Of a DNA stretch of 64,000 bases, positions 1-10,434 are shown piece after piece (positions within the stretch are counted from its first letter, which is position 1; each line of letters begins with the position of its first letter). This DNA is from JAQGMV01 sp963828715 (GTDB lineage Bacteria > Pseudomonadota > Gammaproteobacteria > Burkholderiales > SG8-41). The notes beneath the pieces are model-generated. The model saw only the letters and a list, made by a program, of their open reading frames with translations. It was not told the origin of the DNA and ran no database searches. The translations under genes and the position numbers were made by a program. The DNA is taken from NCBI GenBank assembly GCA_963828715.1, contig CAWHFX010000002.1, positions 186,001-250,000 on the forward strand, read 5' to 3'.

Positions 1-1
1 G

Positions 2-208
2 CAGGAAAAACTCAAGGCGCAGGGTTACAACATCGGCGGAGTGGAAGGCGAGCGCGTCGCGGAATGGATACTCGTCGATCTGGGCTCAGTGATCGTGCAT
101 ATCATGCAGCCCGCAACGCGTCAGCACTACAACCTGGAAGAGCTGTGGACGCCGCCGCGTGCGACCCGCCGGCGGAAGAGCGAGCTCACTGCGCCGGCTT
201 CTTCATGA
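2..208 (+). CDS. rsfS: Ribosome silencing factor RsfS, C-terminal part
   Basis: Only the last 68 codons lie in the window; the 5' part is upstream. The visible residues include GGVEGERVAEWILVDLGSV and the DLGSVIVHIM strand typical of the Iojap/RsfS fold, followed by YNLEELW and a basic tail. RsfS binds ribosomal protein uL14 on the 50S subunit and blocks subunit joining during starvation. It is followed by rlmH, as in many betaproteobacteria where nadD-rsfS-rlmH form a unit. The family call is strong despite truncation because the C-terminal motif is highly conserved. Confidence 0.9.
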   Translation, partial: QEKLKAQGYNIGGVEGERVAEWILVDLGSVIVHIMQPATRQHYNLEELWTPPRATRRRKSELTAPASS

Positions 209-317
209 ACCGCGCGTTTCGTGGCACGGTGCGAAGCGAGGCACGCCGGGCAGTCGCGCCTGCAGCAGCCGGCTTCAACGCCTCTCACCTCTCACCTTCC
301 GCCTCCATCAACCTCGA

Positions 318-800
318 TTGAAGCTGCTCGTGCTGGCGGTCGGACACCGTCCGGCAGCGTGGGTGGATGCGGGGTTTCACGAGTACGCACGCCGAATGCC
401 GCGGGAAGCGCCGCTCGAGCTTCTCGCGATCAGGCCCGAAACCCGCGGGCACGAAGCCGGGCGCACGGCAAATACCGCGAAGATCCTGGAAGCGGAGGCA
501 AAGCGCATTACGTCAGCGCTCCCCCGCTCCTGCTATACCGTCGCGCTCGACCAGCGTGGCGACAGTTTCACGACCGAAGCGCTGGCGCGACGGCTGGCCC
601 AGTGGCAAGGCCAGGGCAGCGATGTCGCTTTCCTCATCGGCGGCGCGGACGGGCTGGCCGAGGTGCTCAAGCGGAACGCCGGCTTTTGCTGGTCGCTGTC
701 CGAGCTGACGCTGCCGCACGCCCTGGTGCGCATCATCCTCGCAGAACAGCTTTATCGAGCGATGTCGTTACTGAAAGGCCATCCGTACCACCGCGGCTGA
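318..800 (+). CDS. rlmH: 23S rRNA (pseudouridine1915-N3)-methyltransferase RlmH
   Basis: Methylates pseudouridine 1915 in helix 69 of 23S rRNA using SAM. The SPOUT-class motif FLIGGADGL and the C-terminal LAEQLYRAMSLLKGHPYHRG segment are clear. I start it at the TTG at 318, which gives MKLLVLAVGHRP and 160 residues, close to the usual ~155; a longer frame reaching back to 159 overlaps rsfS and lacks similarity to the family N-terminus. No convincing Shine-Dalgarno sequence is visible before the TTG, so the start is the least certain part. About 110 bases separate it from rsfS. Confidence 0.93.
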   Translation: MKLLVLAVGHRPAAWVDAGFHEYARRMPREAPLELLAIRPETRGHEAGRTANTAKILEAEAKRITSALPRSCYTVALDQRGDSFTTEALARRLAQWQGQGSDVAFLIGGADGLAEVLKRNAGFCWSLSELTLPHALVRIILAEQLYRAMSLLKGHPYHRG

Positions 801-902
801 TGCAATTGGCGGTATCGTTCCGCTGGTGCGCAGCCCACGTTTTCCATGTGGCCTCGGCCCTGACCATTTACCATTGAGCCTTCGAAACTACGATCGCCCC
901 GC

Positions 903-1514
903 GTGAGCAGAATCTATCTGGCATCCCGCAGTCCCCGGCGGCGCGAGCTGCTGAGACAAATCGGCGTCACATTCGAGATCGTGCTCTTGCGCGAAGACAC
1001 GAAACGCGGTCTCGATATCGACGAGACACCGCTCGCCGACGAAACGCCGCAGGATTACGCACTGCGTCTTGCGCTCAGGAAGGCCGAGCTGGCCGCGCAC
1101 TTTCTGAGCAGGCGCACGTTGCCCATGCTGCCTGTGCTCGCGGCGGACACGACGGTCGTCTGCGACGGCCGGATCTTCGGTAAACCCGCGGATCAGGAGG
1201 ATGCGGCGCGCATGCTGAAAGCGCTCGCAGGCCGCATGCACGAGGTTGTGAGCGCGATCGCCGTGTATAGCGGGCAGCAGCAGATCGAACGTGCCGTGTC
1301 GGTGTCCGCCGTGTGGCTGAGGCCGCTGACCCATGACGAGATCGTGCGTTATGTCGGCACCGGGGAAACGCACGACAAGGCGGGCGCCTACGCGATTCAG
1401 GGCCGCGCCGGCGCATTCGTACAACGGATCGACGGCAGCTATTCGGGAATCATGGGGCTGCCTCTTGCCGAGACCGCGGAGCTCCTGACGCGAGCGGGCC
1501 TTCAGGTGCCATAG
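903..1514 (+). CDS. maf: Maf-like nucleoside triphosphate pyrophosphatase
   Basis: A 203-residue Maf/HAM1-superfamily protein. The N-terminal LASRSPRRRELL signature, AADTTVV (catalytic Asp) and KAGAYAIQGRAGAFV are all present. Family members hydrolyse dTTP/UTP or modified nucleotides to monophosphate plus PPi; this one is most like the YhdE branch (dTTP/UTP), which I infer from the general pattern only. GTG start at 903. The stop is 9 bases before the RNase G start, so the two are probably co-transcribed. Confidence 0.93.
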   Translation: MSRIYLASRSPRRRELLRQIGVTFEIVLLREDTKRGLDIDETPLADETPQDYALRLALRKAELAAHFLSRRTLPMLPVLAADTTVVCDGRIFGKPADQEDAARMLKALAGRMHEVVSAIAVYSGQQQIERAVSVSAVWLRPLTHDEIVRYVGTGETHDKAGAYAIQGRAGAFVQRIDGSYSGIMGLPLAETAELLTRAGLQVP

Positions 1515-1523
1515 GGACGGCGA

Positions 1524-3050
1524 ATGCATTCCGACAAGATCTACGCCACCGCCTTCGCGAATGCCGATGTCGGCGCGCGCTTTGCCACGACGGAAGAGAT
1601 CCTCATCAACGTGACGCCGCAGGAAACACGCGTCGCGGTGATCGAGCACGGCGTCATGCACGAGCTTCACATCGAACGCACTTCCGCGCGCGGTCTCGTC
1701 GGCAACATCTACATGGGACGCGTCGTGCGTGTGCTTCCGGGGATGCAGTCCGCGTTCATCGATATCGGCGGCGAACGGGCAGCTTTTCTACACGTGGCAG
1801 ACATCTGGGGCAGCCGTCCGCACAACGGCGCGCCCGGCGCGGGCACCCCGATCGAGCGCCTGCTCACCGAAGGTCAGAATCTCGTCGTGCAGGTCGTCAA
1901 GGATCCGATTGGGACCAAGGGCGCCCGGCTGTCCACCCAGATCAGCATCGCCGGCCGGCTGCTCGTCTACCTGCCGCAGGAATCGCATATCGGCATATCA
2001 CAGCGCATCGACGACGAAGAAGAGCGACAACAGCTCCGCGGCAAGCTCCTGCAGCTCCTGCCTGCCGATGAGAAAGGCGGATTCATCATCCGCACGATGG
2101 CGGAGACCGCGACCGACCGCGAGCTCGAAGCCGACGTGGCGTACCTGCGCAAGCTCTGGCAAGGGATACGGGAGCGGGCGCAAACCGCCGCACCGCTCAC
2201 GCTGTTGTATCAGGACCTCAATCTGAGCCTGCGCGTGCTGCGCGACTTCTTCCATGAAGACACCGCGCGCATTCTGATCGATTCACGCGAGACGTTTCAC
2301 TCGATGCAACAGTTCGCGATCGAGTTTACGCCCAATGTCCTGCCGCGCCTGGAGCACTATCAGGGAGAGCGGCCGCTGTTCGATCTTTACGGCGTGGAAG
2401 ACGAGATCGAGAAGGCACTCGCACGCCGGGTCGATCTGAAGTCGGGCGGCTATCTCATGATCGATCAGACCGAAGCGCTCACGACGGTGGACGTGAACAC
2501 AGGCGGCTTCGTCGGCGGCCGCAGCTTCGACGATACGATTTTCAAGACGAATCTCGAGGCCGCGCAGGTGATCGCGCGTCAGCTTCGCGTGCGCAACCTG
2601 GGCGGCATTATCATCATCGACTTCATCGACATGGACAGCGAAGAGCATCGCAACGCAGTCCTGAACGAGTTCCGCAAGGCGCTCGCGCGGGATCGCACGC
2701 GCATGACCGTAAACGGGCTCACGCAGCTCGGGCTCGTGGAGATGACACGCAAACGTACGCGCGAGTCGCTCGCGCACGTGCTGTGCGAGCCGTGTCCGGT
2801 TTGCGGCGGCCGCGGCGAGCTGAAGACGGCCCAGACGGTATGCTATCAGGTGCTGCGTGAGCTTCTACGCGAAGCGCGGCAGTTCGATGCGAGAGAGTTC
2901 CGCATACTCGCGTCGCAGCAGGTCATCGACATGTTCCTCGACGAGGAATCGCAAAGCCTCGCCATGCTTTCGGACTTCATCGGCAAACCTGTTTCCCTGC
3001 AGGTCGAAAGCGCCTACAACCAGGAACAGTTCGATATCGTTCTCATGTGA
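1524..3050 (+). CDS. rng: Ribonuclease G
   Basis: Endoribonuclease that trims the 5' end of 16S rRNA and some mRNAs. After about 22 non-conserved residues the protein reads EEILINVTPQETRVAVIEHG, then the S1-like region VGNIYMGRVVRVLPGMQSAF. Catalytic-domain aspartates are at about D323 (DVNTGGF) and in IIIIDFIDMDS (around 366). The Zn-link CPVCGGRG lies near residue 422. There is no long RNase E-type C-terminal scaffold, so RNase G is preferred. Family members normally begin about 20 residues later, so the ATG at 1524 may be slightly early. Confidence 0.93.
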   Translation: MHSDKIYATAFANADVGARFATTEEILINVTPQETRVAVIEHGVMHELHIERTSARGLVGNIYMGRVVRVLPGMQSAFIDIGGERAAFLHVADIWGSRPHNGAPGAGTPIERLLTEGQNLVVQVVKDPIGTKGARLSTQISIAGRLLVYLPQESHIGISQRIDDEEERQQLRGKLLQLLPADEKGGFIIRTMAETATDRELEADVAYLRKLWQGIRERAQTAAPLTLLYQDLNLSLRVLRDFFHEDTARILIDSRETFHSMQQFAIEFTPNVLPRLEHYQGERPLFDLYGVEDEIEKALARRVDLKSGGYLMIDQTEALTTVDVNTGGFVGGRSFDDTIFKTNLEAAQVIARQLRVRNLGGIIIIDFIDMDSEEHRNAVLNEFRKALARDRTRMTVNGLTQLGLVEMTRKRTRESLAHVLCEPCPVCGGRGELKTAQTVCYQVLRELLREARQFDAREFRILASQQVIDMFLDEESQSLAMLSDFIGKPVSLQVESAYNQEQFDIVLM

Positions 3051-3139
3051 CGGACGGATGGCCGACACGGCGCGTCCGGTAATACCAGGGATCACGGTGT
3101 TGCGATTTTTCATCACATGCCACGGGGTCTGTCGGCGCG

Positions 3140-4624
<1,485 letters not shown>

Positions 4625-4660
4625 CCGCAAACGCCTCCGGCACGCGTCAGGCTTCCGGGA

Positions 4661-4975
4661 TTACCCGCGGCTGTGAGCCAGAGTCAGCGCGCGTGATTCG
4701 AGGTCCGGCGTACCGTTGCGGACTTCCAGCGTCTTGCGCCGGCTCGTCGCGCCGTACCGGATACTGACACTGCTCGCGGGCACGCCAAGCACGTCCGCAA
4801 CGAACGCGATGACCGCCAGGTTGGCTTTGTTATCGACCGCAGGAGCCGCAATGCTCACTTTCAAGTCTTCGCCGTGCAATCCGACAATGGCGGTCCGCCT
4901 TGCATTTGGCTGCACGTAAACCGAGAGCCTGAGCGTGCGTGCAGCCGCGTCGTAGCGAATCCAGTTGCCGCTCAT
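4661..4975 (-). CDS. yggU: DUF167 family protein YggU
   Basis: A 104-residue protein with the DUF167 pattern: VYVQPNARRTAIVG, then VSIAAPAVDNKANLAVIAFVADVLG and a basic SRRKTLEV segment. Family members are small folds of unknown function, usually next to yggT and proC. The ATG at 4975 overlaps the yggT stop (ATGA), indicating translational coupling. Confidence 0.85.
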   Translation of the reverse strand: MSGNWIRYDAAARTLRLSVYVQPNARRTAIVGLHGEDLKVSIAAPAVDNKANLAVIAFVADVLGVPASSVSIRYGATSRRKTLEVRNGTPDLESRALTLAHSRG

Positions 4976-5554
4976 CGCAGCAGGCGCATGAACAGCACTT
5001 CCAGGTAAGCGATCGGAAGCATCAATATGAGCTGGCAGATGATGATCAACACCAGCGGCGAGAGATCCACGTTCGCGATCTGCGGCACGACGCGTTGGAC
5101 CGGACGCAGAAAGGGCCGCGTCAGCACGTTCGCTACCGCCGCGACCGAGCTGTACGGATTCACCCACGACAGTACCGCCTGCACGATCAATGCGACCATG
5201 AGGATGTACAACCCGAGACGCAGCAGGCGGACAATGGCGAGGAGCGCTATTGCTGCAAGCGCCTGTACCGGGATCAGCGTACAGCGGATAGCCGCCGAGC
5301 ATGAGCACGAGAAGAAGCTCGAGAAACTGAACCAGCCAGGCGACCAGCAGCGTTGCAAGATCCAATCCCCACAGCCCCGGAATGAAGCGACGCGCCGGCA
5401 ATACGGCGAAGTTCGTCAGCGCGTTCACGAAGTCCGCAACGGGATTGCGCTGAGGTGCCCGCGCCCATTGCATATAAAACCGGACGAGGAGCGCGACGGT
5501 GAACAATCCCGCCAGGGTCTCGATCAGGAAAATCAGCGCGTTCTGAATCATCAC
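4972..5554 (-). pseudogene. yggT: YggT family membrane protein, +1 frameshift
   Basis: YggT is an inner-membrane protein with two repeats of two helices. The 5' part reads MMIQNALIFLIETLAGLF through LVLMLGGYPLYADP in one frame, and the rest (VQALAAIALLAIVRLLRL to YLEVLFMRLLR) continues in another. The junction is near 5268, where one extra C in a CCC run shifts the frame. The span is 583 bases; removing one base gives 193 intact residues, the normal family length. Both halves are well conserved, so either the base is a sequencing error or the mutation is recent. As written, the upstream frame runs into yggU and would give a YggT-YggU hybrid. Confidence 0.8.
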
Positions 5555-5560
5555 GTCTCG

Positions 5561-6388
5561 CTAGTTCGAGCCCGGTTCGTCCGCGCCCAGTTCATCGGCC
5601 ATTTCGCGCGACCGCTCGGCCGCCCCTTGCACCGCGCGCTCGATCGCTGCACGGACTTGCGCCTGTTCGAACATGCCGAGCGCGCGCTCGGTGGTCCCGC
5701 CCTTCGACGTTACGCGGGCCCGCAGAGTCGCAAAATCCACCGTGCTTTCGCCAGCGAGACGCACGGCACCTGAGAACGTCTCGAGTGCAAGCTGGCGCGC
5801 TGCCTTGTCATCGAAACCGAGCTTCCGCGCTGCGCTCTCGAGCGCCTCGAGGAAATAGAAGACATAGGCGGGTCCGCTTCCTGACACGGCCGTGATCGCA
5901 TCGATATCGGCTTCGGTGTCCACCCAGAGCGTCGCGCCGGCGACACCGAGCACCTCTTCGGCGGTCTGCCGATCGGCCGCGCCTACGTCCTCGTCCGCAT
6001 AAAGGCCGGTGATGCCGCTCAACACGAGCGCGGGCGTGTTCGGCATGGCACGCACGATTCGCGAGTGGCCTCCCAGCCAGCGCCGGATGTCGCGCGCGCG
6101 AATACCGGCGGCGATACTCAGGACGAGCTTGCCGCTGACATGCGCCGCAAGCTCGCGTGCGGCGGCCTGAAGGTGCTGGGGCTTGACCGCGAGCACGATG
6201 CAATCCGCATTCGCGACTGCTGCTGAAGCCTTGTCGTACACTGCAATGCCGAACTCCCGCGCCACACGATCGCGGGCGGCGGCATCGATGTCAGCCACCC
6301 GCATGCGTTCCGCATGCCAGCCGTTTCGTGACAGGCCGCCGATCAGGGCGCTTGCCATGTTTCCGCCGCCGATGAAGGTGATGTGCAT
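5561..6388 (-). CDS. proC: Pyrroline-5-carboxylate reductase
   Basis: Last step of proline synthesis: reduces 1-pyrroline-5-carboxylate to proline with NAD(P)H. The 275 residues start with the dinucleotide fold MHITFIGGGNMASALIGGL and contain VRAMPNTPALV, AVSGSGPAYVFYFLEAL and the C-terminal VTSKGGTTERAL signature. It sits between yggS and yggT, a conserved arrangement; the stop is 6 bases before the yggT start. Confidence 0.96.
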   Translation of the reverse strand: MHITFIGGGNMASALIGGLSRNGWHAERMRVADIDAAARDRVAREFGIAVYDKASAAVANADCIVLAVKPQHLQAAARELAAHVSGKLVLSIAAGIRARDIRRWLGGHSRIVRAMPNTPALVLSGITGLYADEDVGAADRQTAEEVLGVAGATLWVDTEADIDAITAVSGSGPAYVFYFLEALESAARKLGFDDKAARQLALETFSGAVRLAGESTVDFATLRARVTSKGGTTERALGMFEQAQVRAAIERAVQGAAERSREMADELGADEPGSN

Positions 6389-6578
6389 GCTTACGTCAGT
6401 GAAGGCGTGAACGAGTGAAACGTCGAAGCATCAGTGCGGCAGGGGCCATTCGAGTCGGACTCTTGAAGCGCCGACACGTTACCGCTTCGCGCCCGGCTAC
6501 GAACAGATGCATCGAGGACTGTTCTGCGTGTATGCCTCCGCTCCAGTGCGCTATGGTATCTCAGCGTGCTCAGTCGCT

Positions 6579-7283
6579 TCATACCTTCGCCCTTTCACCT
6601 GCTTCACGCGTTCCAAAGATCGCGCTGCCGATGCGCACGAGGGTTGCGCCTTCCGCGATGGCAACCTCGAAATCATCCGACATGCCCATGGAGAGCGTAT
6701 CGAGCGCATAGCCCTGCGTGTTCAGTGCTTCCTGTGCCTTACGCAGCGTAGCAAATCGTTGTCGCTGGAGGTTTTCGTCGGAGGTCGGCTCCGGAATGGC
6801 CATCAGCCCGCGCAAGCGCAGCCGCGGCATCTCCGCGATGGCACGCGCAAGCGCCTCTTCCCCGCCCGGGGGGACGCCGCCCTTGGATCGTTCGCCGCTC
6901 ACGTTGACCTGAATGCACACCTGCAGTTGCGGCAGATGGACAGGGCGCGCATCGTTCAGGCGTGCTGCGATCTTTTCCCGGTCGACGCCGTGCACCCAGC
7001 CGAAGTGCTCCGCGATCAGGCGTGTCTTATTGCTCTGAACCGGTCCGATGAAATGCCACTCGCACCCGAGCCCCGCAAGTTGTGTGATTTTCCTCACACC
7101 TTCCTGCGCGTAACTCTCTCCGAACGCGGTCTGCCCGGCTGCCCGCGCCTCTCGTATCCACGACGGCGGGAAGTTTTTACTGACCGCGAGCAGCATGATC
7201 GCCGTCGGATCGCGTCCCGACAGGTGCGCCGCGCACCGAATGCGGTCGTGTACGGCTTGCAGGTTGGCGGCGATTGTGGTCAT
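6579..7283 (-). CDS. yggS: Pyridoxal phosphate homeostasis protein YggS
   Basis: A 234-residue fold-III PLP-binding protein without known catalytic activity; it buffers PLP and affects amino-acid pools. The PLP lysine is in LLAVSKNF, and HFIGPVQSNKT, GLMAIPEP, LSMGMSDDFEVAI and VRIGSAIFG match the family. A good Shine-Dalgarno GAGGCGAG precedes the ATG. It is divergent from pilT. A 190-base stretch (6389-6578) with no recognisable gene separates it from proC, so proC may have its own promoter. Confidence 0.94.
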   Translation of the reverse strand: MTTIAANLQAVHDRIRCAAHLSGRDPTAIMLLAVSKNFPPSWIREARAAGQTAFGESYAQEGVRKITQLAGLGCEWHFIGPVQSNKTRLIAEHFGWVHGVDREKIAARLNDARPVHLPQLQVCIQVNVSGERSKGGVPPGGEEALARAIAEMPRLRLRGLMAIPEPTSDENLQRQRFATLRKAQEALNTQGYALDTLSMGMSDDFEVAIAEGATLVRIGSAIFGTREAGERAKV

Positions 7284-7303
7284 ACTCGCCTCGATCTGAG
7301 ACT

Positions 7304-7341
7304 GACTGCCAATTTTTAAATCAACGTCTTAGAAGGCAGTC
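7304..7341. promoter_or_regulatory. Inverted repeat in the yggS/pilT divergent region
   Basis: GACTGCC at 7304-7310 and GGCAGTC at 7335-7341 form a perfect 7-base inverted repeat separated by 24 mostly AT-rich bases, within the 101-base region between the divergent yggS and pilT starts. A TAGAAT hexamer follows at about 7344. It could be an operator or a cruciform; no regulator is suggested by the sequence. Confidence 0.35.
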
Positions 7342-7384
7342 TTTAGAATACACGCGAACTTAGTCTCCGCCCGGGAAAATTATA

Positions 7385-8425
7385 ATGGACATCTCCGAAC
7401 TGCTCGCCTTTACGGTCAAGAACAAGGCGTCGGACCTGCATCTCTCGGCCGGACTTCCGCCGATGATTCGCGTGCACGGCGACGTCCGCCGGATCAATCT
7501 GCCGCCGCTCGATCACAGCGAAGTGCACGCGATGGTGTACGACATCATGAGCGACGGGCAGCGCAAGTTCTACGAGGAAAACCTCGATTGCGATTTTTCG
7601 TTCGCGATCCCGAATCTCGCACGCTTCCGCGTCAATGCTTTCGTGCAGCAGCGCGGCGCAGGCGCGGTCTTCCGCATCATACCGTCCACGGTGCTTTCGC
7701 TCGAAGAACTGAAAGCGCCGAAGATCTTCAAGGACATCGCGGACCAGCCCCGCGGCATGGTTCTGGTCACGGGTCCCACGGGTTCGGGCAAGTCGACGAC
7801 ACTCGCCGCCATGGTGAACTACATCAACGACACGGAGCATGGTCACATTCTCACGGTCGAGGACCCGATCGAGTTCGTGCACGAAGCGAAGAAATGCCTC
7901 ATCAATCAGCGTGAAGTGGGACCGCACACCTTGTCGTTCGCGAACGCGCTGCGGGCCGCACTGCGGGAAGATCCCGACGTGATTCTGGTGGGCGAGATGC
8001 GCGACCTGGAAACGATTCGCCTTGCCATGACTGCGGCCGAAACGGGGCACCTCGTTTTCGGCACCCTGCACACGAGCTCCGCGGCCAAGACGATCGACCG
8101 GATCATCGACGTGTTCCCGGCCGAAGAGAAAGAGATGGTCCGGGCGATGCTGTCCGAGTCGCTGCGCGCAGTCATTTCGCAGGCGCTCATCAAGACCAAG
8201 GACGGCGGGGGGCGAGTCGCAGCGCACGAGATCATGGTCGGCACGCCCGCGATCCGCAATCTTATTCGCGAGAACAAGGTGGCGCAGATGTACTCGGCGA
8301 TCCAGACGGGCCAGCAATTCGGGATGCAGACGCTGGACCAGTGCATGACGGATCTGGTCAAGCGCAACGTGATCTCTTCCGAGGAAGCACGCGCGCGCGC
8401 CGTCAACAAGGACGCGTTCAGGTAG
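7385..8425 (+). CDS. pilT: Type IV pilus retraction ATPase PilT
   Basis: Hexameric ATPase that powers pilus retraction (twitching motility, DNA uptake). The 346 residues contain a PAS-like N-terminal region, Walker A GPTGSGKST at residues 130-138, the Asp box region with ILTVEDPIEFVH, Walker B-type DPDVILVGEMRD, the His box ETGHLVFGTLHT and the retraction signature AIRNLIRE near the C-terminus. No good Shine-Dalgarno sequence precedes the ATG; the upstream bases are AT-rich. It is divergent from yggS and 34 bases before pilU, a common order in betaproteobacteria. Confidence 0.97.
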   Translation: MDISELLAFTVKNKASDLHLSAGLPPMIRVHGDVRRINLPPLDHSEVHAMVYDIMSDGQRKFYEENLDCDFSFAIPNLARFRVNAFVQQRGAGAVFRIIPSTVLSLEELKAPKIFKDIADQPRGMVLVTGPTGSGKSTTLAAMVNYINDTEHGHILTVEDPIEFVHEAKKCLINQREVGPHTLSFANALRAALREDPDVILVGEMRDLETIRLAMTAAETGHLVFGTLHTSSAAKTIDRIIDVFPAEEKEMVRAMLSESLRAVISQALIKTKDGGGRVAAHEIMVGTPAIRNLIRENKVAQMYSAIQTGQQFGMQTLDQCMTDLVKRNVISSEEARARAVNKDAFR

Positions 8426-8459
8426 GTTTTCGCTCGACGTCATTCAGGAAGGAACGGAC

Positions 8460-9599
8460 GTGGAAAGAGACCAGGCACTGAAGTTCATGCAGGACCTTCT
8501 GCGTGCGATGGTCGCGAAGAAGGCCTCGGACCTCTTCATCACCGCGGGTTTCCCGCCGGCGATCAAGATCGATGGCCGGATCTCGCCGGTCGCCAACCAG
8601 CCGCTGACCGCCGCAGCACACGGCCGAGATCGCACGAGCGATGATGAACGACAAGCAGGCCGCCGAGTTCGAAGCCACCAAGGAGTCGAATTTCGCGGTG
8701 AGCCCCGGCGGCATCGGCCGCTTCCGCGTGAGCGCGTTCATCCAGCAGGGCCGCGTCGGGCTCGTGCTGCGCACGATCAACACGGCAATCCCGAGCTTCG
8801 AGGACTTGAACCTGCCTGTCGCAGCTGCGTGAGATCTGCATGATGAAGCGCGGGCTCGGCGATCATGATCGGAGGCACGGGTCAGGGCAAATCGACGACG
8901 CTCGCCGCGATGGTCGGCTATCGCAACGAGAACAGCTACGGACACATTATCACCGTCGAAGATCCGGTCGAGTACGTCCACGACCACAAGAACTGCGTGG
9001 TGACGCACCGCGACGTCGGGGTAGATACCGACTCATGGTTCTCGGCTCTGAAGAACGCGCTGCGCCAGGCGCCCGACGTGATTCTCATCGGCGAGATCCG
9101 CGATCGGCAGACGATGGAGTACGCGATCGAGTTCTCCGAGACGGGCCATCTGTGCATGGCGACCCTGCACGCGAACAGTTCGAACCAGGCGCTCGACCGC
9201 ATCGTCAACTTCTTCCCCGAAGATCGCAGGCAACAGCTTCTGATGGACCTGTCGCTCAACATTCGCGCTTTCATTGCTCAGCGGCTCGTTCCGCTGAAAG
9301 ACGGGAAGGGACGCATCGCGGCGGTCGAGATCATGCTCAATACGCCGCTCATCTCCGACCTCATCTTCAAAGGCGAGGTGCACGAGATCAAGCAGATCAT
9401 GGCGAAATCGCGCGAGCTCGGCATGCAGACCTTCGACCAGCATCTCTTCGAGCTGTACGATGCCGGGCTGATCGGCTACGAAGACGCGCTGCGCAACGCG
9501 GACTCGGTGAACGAGCTGCGGCTCATGATCAAGCTCAACAGCAAGGAAGCGAAGGAGAAAGACGTCTTGGGCGGGATATCTCATCTGAACATTGTCTGA
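8460..9599 (+). pseudogene. pilU: PilU twitching ATPase, three +1 frameshifts
   Basis: PilU is the accessory retraction ATPase paralogous to PilT. Conserved sequence starts at the GTG at 8460 (MERDQALKFMQDLLRAMV), shifts frame near 8612 (around PLTAA), again near 8817 (LNLPV), and a third time near 8858 just before IMIGGTGQGKSTTLAAM. Each step is explained by one extra base. The three insertions add up to 3, so the last two-thirds (VEDPVEYVHDHKN through GGISHLNIV) is back in the original frame, but a stop at 8841-8843 lies in between. Without the extra bases it would be 378 residues, normal for PilU, and no residues appear missing. Confidence 0.85.
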
Positions 9600-9667
9600 C
9601 GGCCGCGTCGGCCGACCATGTTCAGAGCTCCCGCCAACGTCTTTCCGCTTCGCTTCTTACGCCGGTA

Positions 9668-9732
9668 AACGAACAGAGGGAACCCGACCGCTCCGCTCCC
9701 AAGGTTTCCCTCCGTTACCTTCCATCCTTAGG
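9668..9732. repeat. Intergenic repeat family 1, partial copy D
   Basis: This segment between the convergent ends of pilU and the 9827-10243 gene carries AACAGAGGGAACC and GGTTTCCCTCCGTTACCTT, which also occur (either strand) in copies near 14924, 17103 and 22661. It lacks the GGCCCGAGCCGGAGG core of the other copies. It has no evident coding content. Confidence 0.5.
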
Positions 9733-9778
9733 CTCTCTGCCGTTCGCACGCTTCGTCGGGCTCGCCGCGCTCGCATTT

Positions 9779-9812
9779 GTCGTCATTCCGGCGCGAAGCC
9801 GGAATCCAGGGA
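9779..9812. repeat. Dispersed palindromic element
   Basis: The sequence has ATTCCGGC and GCCGGAAT arms around a five-base loop, flanked by GTC and CCAGGGACGAG. This matches a hairpin element commonly scattered in intergenic regions of betaproteobacteria (recalled, not searched). It lies just past the 3' ends of two convergent genes and could act as an attenuator, though no T-tract follows. Confidence 0.5.
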
Positions 9813-9826
9813 CGAGCCTTTAGCCG

Positions 9827-10243
9827 TTACGCCGGCGCGCCGTCGCCGTTCTTCGGCATGTAGCGCAACTGCACCGTAAGCGCCGACGCGTCGATCTTCC
9901 CCAACTTGAGCAAACGCGCCTCGATCGCAGCGCGCGAGCGGTTGTGCAGCTTCGCAAGCTCCGCCGACGTCTTACCGGCATCGAAACCAGCAGCCAGGCG
10001 CTCTTCTTCTTCCGCGGTCCAGCGCACGAACGTGTTGGCCGGCATGTCTCCCGCTCGGCGCTCCTGTCCTGGTCCGTCGCGCGTCGGCGCAGACGACCCT
10101 TCGACGATGCGCACCGCTTCGAACAGCGCCCGCACGGTATCGGGCTGCTGATAAGGACTGTCTGCCCCAAATAACTCGCCTGTCGCCGGGTGCACCCCGT
10201 TCGCCAGTGCATTGAGAATCTTCAACGTCTGTTCGCGTTCCAT
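9827..10243 (-). CDS. Small protein with SANT/Myb-like helix-turn-helix
   Basis: A 138-residue protein. The N-terminal half (REQTLKILNALANGVHPATG, then ALFEAVRIV) has no function I know. The C-terminal half reads WTAEEEERLAAGFDAGKTSA followed by ELAKLHNRSRAAIEARLLKL, a Trp-containing three-helix pattern like SANT/Myb or resolvase-type HTH domains in bacterial proteins. It may bind DNA. It ends with MPKNGDGAPA. An AGGAGGAA Shine-Dalgarno precedes the ATG. It is 190 bases downstream of the rlmL-like gene on the same strand. Conserved-hypothetical status is the safe call. Confidence 0.75.
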   Translation of the reverse strand: MEREQTLKILNALANGVHPATGELFGADSPYQQPDTVRALFEAVRIVEGSSAPTRDGPGQERRAGDMPANTFVRWTAEEEERLAAGFDAGKTSAELAKLHNRSRAAIEARLLKLGKIDASALTVQLRYMPKNGDGAPA

Positions 10244-10434
10244 GTTGTTCCTCCTGTTGTGATCTGGCTTGTTGTGTGCGCGCGTAAAATCTCACAGCGC
10301 ACGGGAACAACGTGATCGAACAGGCGAGCGTTGACGCTCGGTCATGGCAAGAAGCCGTGAAGGGTGAACTAGGGCCTCACCTTGATTTTCGTCATGCTCA
10401 TTGCGACCGGTGACTCGACCGACGCGTGCTCGGA

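Noticed and set aside
221..877. Long plus-strand frame (218 residues) overlapping rlmH
   Set aside because: It is a shadow of rlmH in another frame; composition is Arg/Ser-rich with no family pattern, while the rlmH frame is clearly conserved.
7380..7385. TATAAT overlapping the pilT start codon as a promoter
   Set aside because: The hexamer lies on top of the start codon, so a promoter there could not make a full message; no matching -35 is found upstream.
8840..9823. A 327-residue frame overlapping pilU
   Set aside because: It contains a short true piece of pilU (MMKRGL) because of the insertions, but the rest is out of frame and continues into repeat DNA.
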